Assembly (NCBI GenBank): GCA_002405515.1
Contig: DHLZ01000101.1
Coordinates: 1-33,350 of the forward strand
Reading direction: 5' to 3'
DNA length: 33,350 bases
Source: Planctomycetaceae bacterium UBA4655
GTDB taxonomy: Bacteria; Planctomycetota; Planctomycetia; Pirellulales; UBA1268
The notes below the pieces were generated by a model. It had not been told where the DNA came from. It saw only the letters and a list, made by a program, of their open reading frames with translations, and did no database searches. Position numbers and translations under genes: made by a program. Of this stretch, positions 30,335 through 33,350 are shown piece by piece; the stretch's first letter is position 1; every line of letters starts with the position of its first letter.

Positions 30335-32551
30335 TCAGCGAAACAGTTCGAGGCCGGGGATGCCGCCGCTTCCGGCGAGCTTCGGGAGCGGAAGCTTCAC
30401 CTCGCCGGTCGGCCTGCCATCCGAGGCGACCGTCACCGGAATCCGGGTCGCGGTCGCCACGGGACGGCATTCCCCCGCGCCGACGCTGCAGACGCCCGTC
30501 TCGACGAGCAGCAGCAATTCGGCCGATCCCTGGATGCCGTCGAGCGGGAGCGTCACGGAGAACGACTCCTTCGGCTTTGCGACGGTGAAGACGTGGCGGA
30601 GCGCCTCCGCACCGACCGGTCCGGCCTCGCCGATCGCCTCGATCTCCCACTTGAGCGGCATCAGTTCGTTGAGCTTCCATCCCTTCGGCGGCTCGGGCGT
30701 GACCACGATCGTGATCGTGCGGATGCCGTCGGCGTCGAGCTGCGGCGCGACGCGGACCGGAGCGGCCCGGACCGGCTCGGCCTTGGGCCGCGCAAGATGC
30801 CGCTCTTCGGCCTCCGCCGCGGCAAGCATGATCTCCGGCTGCGGCCGACCGGCCGTCGTCGAAAGCTCGACGGTTTCCATCGAACCGTCTGCAGGATTCA
30901 CGACCACGATCCGGTGGTGATTCGTGTCGGCAACCCAGATCCGCCCAACGCCGAAGGCGATCCCCGCCGGCTCGTCGAGGTCGTTCGCGGATTCGGCTCC
31001 GGCGAGCGTTCGCACGACGCCGCTGGCCGCGTCGATCGCCTTGATTTTTCCGTTGTACGTGTCGGCGACGTAGATCGTGCCGTCGTTCCAGGCCACGCCG
31101 AGCGGGTGCTGGAACCTCGCGGTCGCGGCGTCGCCATCGACGTCTCCGAACGTGAAGAGCCGATCCTGCTCGAGGCCCGCGGTGCCGACGACCGTCCGCA
31201 CGCTGCCGCGGACCATGCCCTTCGCATCGGCCAGGGGCACGACGCGGATCGAGCTCCCCTCGCTGTCGGCGACGAACAGCCGCTCGCCGTCGGTCGCGAG
31301 GCCGGAAGGCTGCGCGAAGCTGGCCGTGCCCTCCTGGAAGGGAACCTTCGGCAGGAGCTTGCCATCGACGACGTCCTCGAGTCCGTTGCCCGCGTAGGGA
31401 CCGATCTCGGAAGCGTCGAGCGGCATCCGCCAGATCTGGTGCGGCCCGGCCATGGCGACGTAGACCGCCCCGCCGTGGATGCAGAGATCCCACGGGCTGT
31501 TGAGCGGCGTCTTCGCCGGGTCGCCCACGTAGCGGCCGTCGGGGCGATGCGTGACGAACTGGCGGCGGGCGGGGTCGAGCCTCGTGCCCGGCCACGTTCC
31601 ATGGGCCTGGGCACCGGTGCCGGCGACGGTCTTGACGGTGCGGGTGGCGAGGTCGGCCCTGCGGAGCAGGTGATTCTCGGTGTCGGCGATCCAGAGGACG
31701 CCCGGCGCCGAGACCGCCAGCCCCTGCGGATGGTTGAAGGTCGCCGAGTCGAAGCCGCCGTCGGCGCGGCCGGTCCGACCGGAGCCGATCACGGCCTCGA
31801 TCGTGCCGCGGGCCGGAGCCGCGGGATCGACCTTCGCGACGACGATGCGGTCGTTGCCGCTGTCGGCGATGAAGAGTCGAGCGTTCGCCTCGTCAAAGGC
31901 GACCTTCCCCGGGAACCGGAGCACGCCCTCCGTCTCGAGGCGTTCGGTCGCGAATGTCCGCGGCGTCTCGTCGAGCGTGCCGTTCATGCGATAGTGAGGA
32001 ATGGCATCCTTCAGGAACCGGTCGAGCATCTCGAATCGCAGTTCTCCGGATTCCCCGGCGATGAAGTTGCCCTCGGGGTCGATGATTCGGATGCTCGGCC
32101 AGCTCGTGACGGCGTAGGCGTCCCAGATGGCATGGTCGGCGTCGTTCACCACCGGATGCGCGATGCGGTGACGCAAGACCGCCTGGCGGACGTTTTCGTC
32201 GAGCTTCTCTCCGTCGAACTTCGCCGAGTGGACGCCGATGACGACGACCTGGTTCGGGTAAGCCTGCTCGAGCTTCGCAAGCTCGGGCAGCATGTGCATG
32301 CAGTTGATGCAGCAATAGGTCCAGAAATCCAGCACGACGAACTTGCCGCGGAGCGACTCGACGGTGAGCGGCTTTTCCGTGTTGAGCCAGCGGAGCCCGG
32401 GCTTGAATTCGGGCGCCCGCTGCCGCTTCGGGAACGGATGCAGTTCGGCATCGGCCGCCCGTGCGGCCGACGGCGCGACGGCGGCGACCCCGAGGCATGC
32501 GGCGGCAATCCACGCGACGGCGGGAGCCAGGCTGCGGGAAGCGGATCTCAT
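30335..32551 (-). CDS. Secreted thioredoxin-like/NHL-repeat protein (NHLRC2-like)
   Basis: Exported protein of 738 residues. A signal peptide of about 32 residues ends ARA-ADA. A thioredoxin-like domain covers about 45-185, with the redox motif WTYCCINC (C81-x-x-C84) and VVLDF before it. NHL-type propeller repeats (LFIADSGNDRIV, LWIADTENHLLR, LFVADSEGSSIR, IYVADTYNGKIK, IWVADTNHHRIV) run from about 210 to 560, then a C-terminal beta domain. The order thioredoxin-NHL matches the animal protein NHLRC2 and bacterial relatives (family knowledge). The GAGGAG ribosome site lies 5 nt before the ATG at 32551. The role may be periplasmic disulphide or methionine-sulfoxide repair with MsrB (inference). 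Confidence 0.9.
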   Translation of the reverse strand: MRSASRSLAPAVAWIAAACLGVAAVAPSAARAADAELHPFPKRQRAPEFKPGLRWLNTEKPLTVESLRGKFVVLDFWTYCCINCMHMLPELAKLEQAYPNQVVVIGVHSAKFDGEKLDENVRQAVLRHRIAHPVVNDADHAIWDAYAVTSWPSIRIIDPEGNFIAGESGELRFEMLDRFLKDAIPHYRMNGTLDETPRTFATERLETEGVLRFPGKVAFDEANARLFIADSGNDRIVVAKVDPAAPARGTIEAVIGSGRTGRADGGFDSATFNHPQGLAVSAPGVLWIADTENHLLRRADLATRTVKTVAGTGAQAHGTWPGTRLDPARRQFVTHRPDGRYVGDPAKTPLNSPWDLCIHGGAVYVAMAGPHQIWRMPLDASEIGPYAGNGLEDVVDGKLLPKVPFQEGTASFAQPSGLATDGERLFVADSEGSSIRVVPLADAKGMVRGSVRTVVGTAGLEQDRLFTFGDVDGDAATARFQHPLGVAWNDGTIYVADTYNGKIKAIDAASGVVRTLAGAESANDLDEPAGIAFGVGRIWVADTNHHRIVVVNPADGSMETVELSTTAGRPQPEIMLAAAEAEERHLARPKAEPVRAAPVRVAPQLDADGIRTITIVVTPEPPKGWKLNELMPLKWEIEAIGEAGPVGAEALRHVFTVAKPKESFSVTLPLDGIQGSAELLLLVETGVCSVGAGECRPVATATRIPVTVASDGRPTGEVKLPLPKLAGSGGIPGLELFR

Positions 32552-32723
32552 GGGGTCTCCTCGTGAACGGGGACTCGCGAAGGAAAAAAGCCATGCCCGG
32601 AAGAGGTCCCGTGAGAGCATCCGTGCTTTCGGGTTCCGTTCCGTGGCTATCGATGACCCTGCAGGAGATGAAGCCGACAGGTTCGTAGGCGATCGTCTCT
32701 CCCGGGCATGGCTGAAGAATCGT
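32552..32723. other. Intergenic region between mraZ and the NHL gene
   Basis: 172 nt with an 11-bp inverted repeat, GCCATGCCCGG at 32590-32600 and its complement at 32702-32712. It may form a long-range hairpin downstream of mraZ. No gene is supported. Confidence 0.45.
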
Positions 32724-33212
32724 TCAGGCGGTGAGTTGGTCGAATCGATCCCGGAACTGGGGCATCTCCGCCGCGACGAAGCCCTGCCAGGCATCCGGCC
32801 TCCACAGCTCGACGCAGACCGCGGCGCCCACGATGACGAGGTCGCCCCCGGGCTCCACGCCGAGAAATTCCCGAAACCCCTCCGGAAGCACCAGCCGACC
32901 GCGGGCCGCCAGCGTCACGGGACGGTGTCGGGTCGAGAGCAATCGGCCGAGCTGCTGCACTTCCCCGACCCTTTGAGCGAGCAGGCCCGCCGTGAGCTTG
33001 CTGCGGATGACCTCGACGGCCGAGGCGATTCGCGGCTCCCAGACGACGCCCGCCCAGAGTGACAGGCATCCATCCCGTTCCTTGGCGATCACGCACCGCT
33101 CGCCATGTGCCATGAGCGGCTCGGCAAGTTCCGTCGGAATGGCAATCCGGTGCCGTTCGTCCAGCGTGCGGACGAATTCGCCGATCAGCAGCTCCGGGGA
33201 AGGGGATGTCAC
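32724..33212 (-). CDS. mraZ: MraZ transcriptional regulator
   Basis: Protein of 162 residues with two AbrB-like halves: GEFVRTLDERHRIAIPTEL at about 11-29 and VTLAARGRLVLPEGFREFLG in the second half, matching MraZ, a regulator that binds its own promoter and normally controls the division and cell-wall (dcw) cluster. Start is a GTG at 33212 with AGGTGA 6 nt upstream. The gene downstream is the thioredoxin-NHL gene, not rsmH/ftsL/ftsI, so on this side it is separated from a dcw cluster. Planctomycetes lack FtsZ (established), which makes the target set of this MraZ an open question. Confidence 0.9.
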   Translation of the reverse strand: MTSPSPELLIGEFVRTLDERHRIAIPTELAEPLMAHGERCVIAKERDGCLSLWAGVVWEPRIASAVEVIRSKLTAGLLAQRVGEVQQLGRLLSTRHRPVTLAARGRLVLPEGFREFLGVEPGGDLVIVGAAVCVELWRPDAWQGFVAAEMPQFRDRFDQLTA

Positions 33213-33238
33213 TGACCGTCACCTCGGATGCCCTCCAT
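33209..33238 (-). CDS. Possible 9-codon leader peptide of mraZ
   Basis: MEGIRGDGQ followed by TGA, whose bases overlap the GTG start of mraZ (GTGA). The mraZ ribosome site lies inside it. No ribosome site of its own, so translation is uncertain. Confidence 0.2.
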   Translation of the reverse strand: MEGIRGDGQ

Positions 33239-33246
33239 GGCACTTT

Positions 33247-33302
33247 TGGGCACAAAACCCATCAAAAACCAGCAATGCAGCAGTCATTGGGCCGAAAACC
33301 CA
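33247..33302. promoter_or_regulatory. Paired 15-bp TGGGC...ACCCA motifs upstream of mraZ
   Basis: TGGGCACAAAACCCA at 33247-33261 and TGGGCCGAAAACCCA at 33288-33302 share 13 of 15 positions and are 41 nt apart, close to four helical turns. MraZ boxes in other bacteria are built from TGGG repeats (established), so this is a likely autoregulatory operator in an altered, partly palindromic arrangement. Confidence 0.55.
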
Positions 33303-33350
33303 CGAGCGAGCAGTTTAGCGGGTCGGCCCGAAAATGCAACCACGGGCAAA

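Overview
The window looks like a chromosomal segment of a GC-rich planctomycete. I judge this from gene content, not from a database search: a YTV-repeat secreted protein, a DUF1559 pilin-like protein, a Ser/Thr kinase fused to WD40 repeats, a PEP-CTERM/autotransporter-repeat surface protein, an ECF-type sigma factor and an NHL-repeat/thioredoxin protein all sit within 33 kb. Most reading frames are complete.

Layout. 1-4.5 kb: YTV protein (-), redox repressor rex (+), then a leftward trio (epimerase, GNAT-like acyltransferase, four-helix DUF420-like membrane protein) that converges on rex across a 98-bp inverted-repeat element. 4.5-9.3 kb: a large kinase-WD40 protein (+) overlapping tail-to-tail with a dihaem cytochrome c peroxidase-like protein (-). 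9.4-11.5 kb: ECF sigma factor and DUF1559 pilin-like gene (-), divergent from a small 96-aa protein (+). 11.7-15 kb: PEP-CTERM repeat protein, tRNA-Gln(UUG), and a cysteine desulfurase that starts 5 nt after the tRNA.

14.9-23.9 kb is the most unusual part. Eight leftward genes, several joined by 4-bp ATGA overlaps, encode in transcription order a GcvH-like lipoyl protein, a CobW-type GTPase, a radical SAM enzyme, a small four-cysteine protein, a 2[4Fe-4S] ferredoxin-like protein, a DUF116-polyprenyl diphosphate synthase fusion, a single-domain prenyltransferase-barrel protein and a squalene-hopene-cyclase-family enzyme with its DxDDT motif. I read this as a candidate terpenoid pathway: chain building, protonation-type cyclisation, then radical SAM tailoring supported by dedicated Fe-S and metal proteins. 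The product is unknown.

24-27.3 kb: argB-argD-argF operon for arginine synthesis (+). 27.3-33.4 kb: Gfo/Idh/MocA oxidoreductase (-), cation diffusion facilitator (+), membrane-anchored MsrB (+), secreted thioredoxin-NHL protein (-) and an mraZ gene (-) without the rest of a dcw cluster on its downstream side.

Cross-cutting patterns: convergent gene pairs are either packed tail-to-tail (two 17-bp overlaps, one 10-nt gap) or carry copies of one GC-rich dispersed repeat. Short tandem duplications recur, with periods of 12 or 15 nt inside genes and mostly 16 nt between genes.
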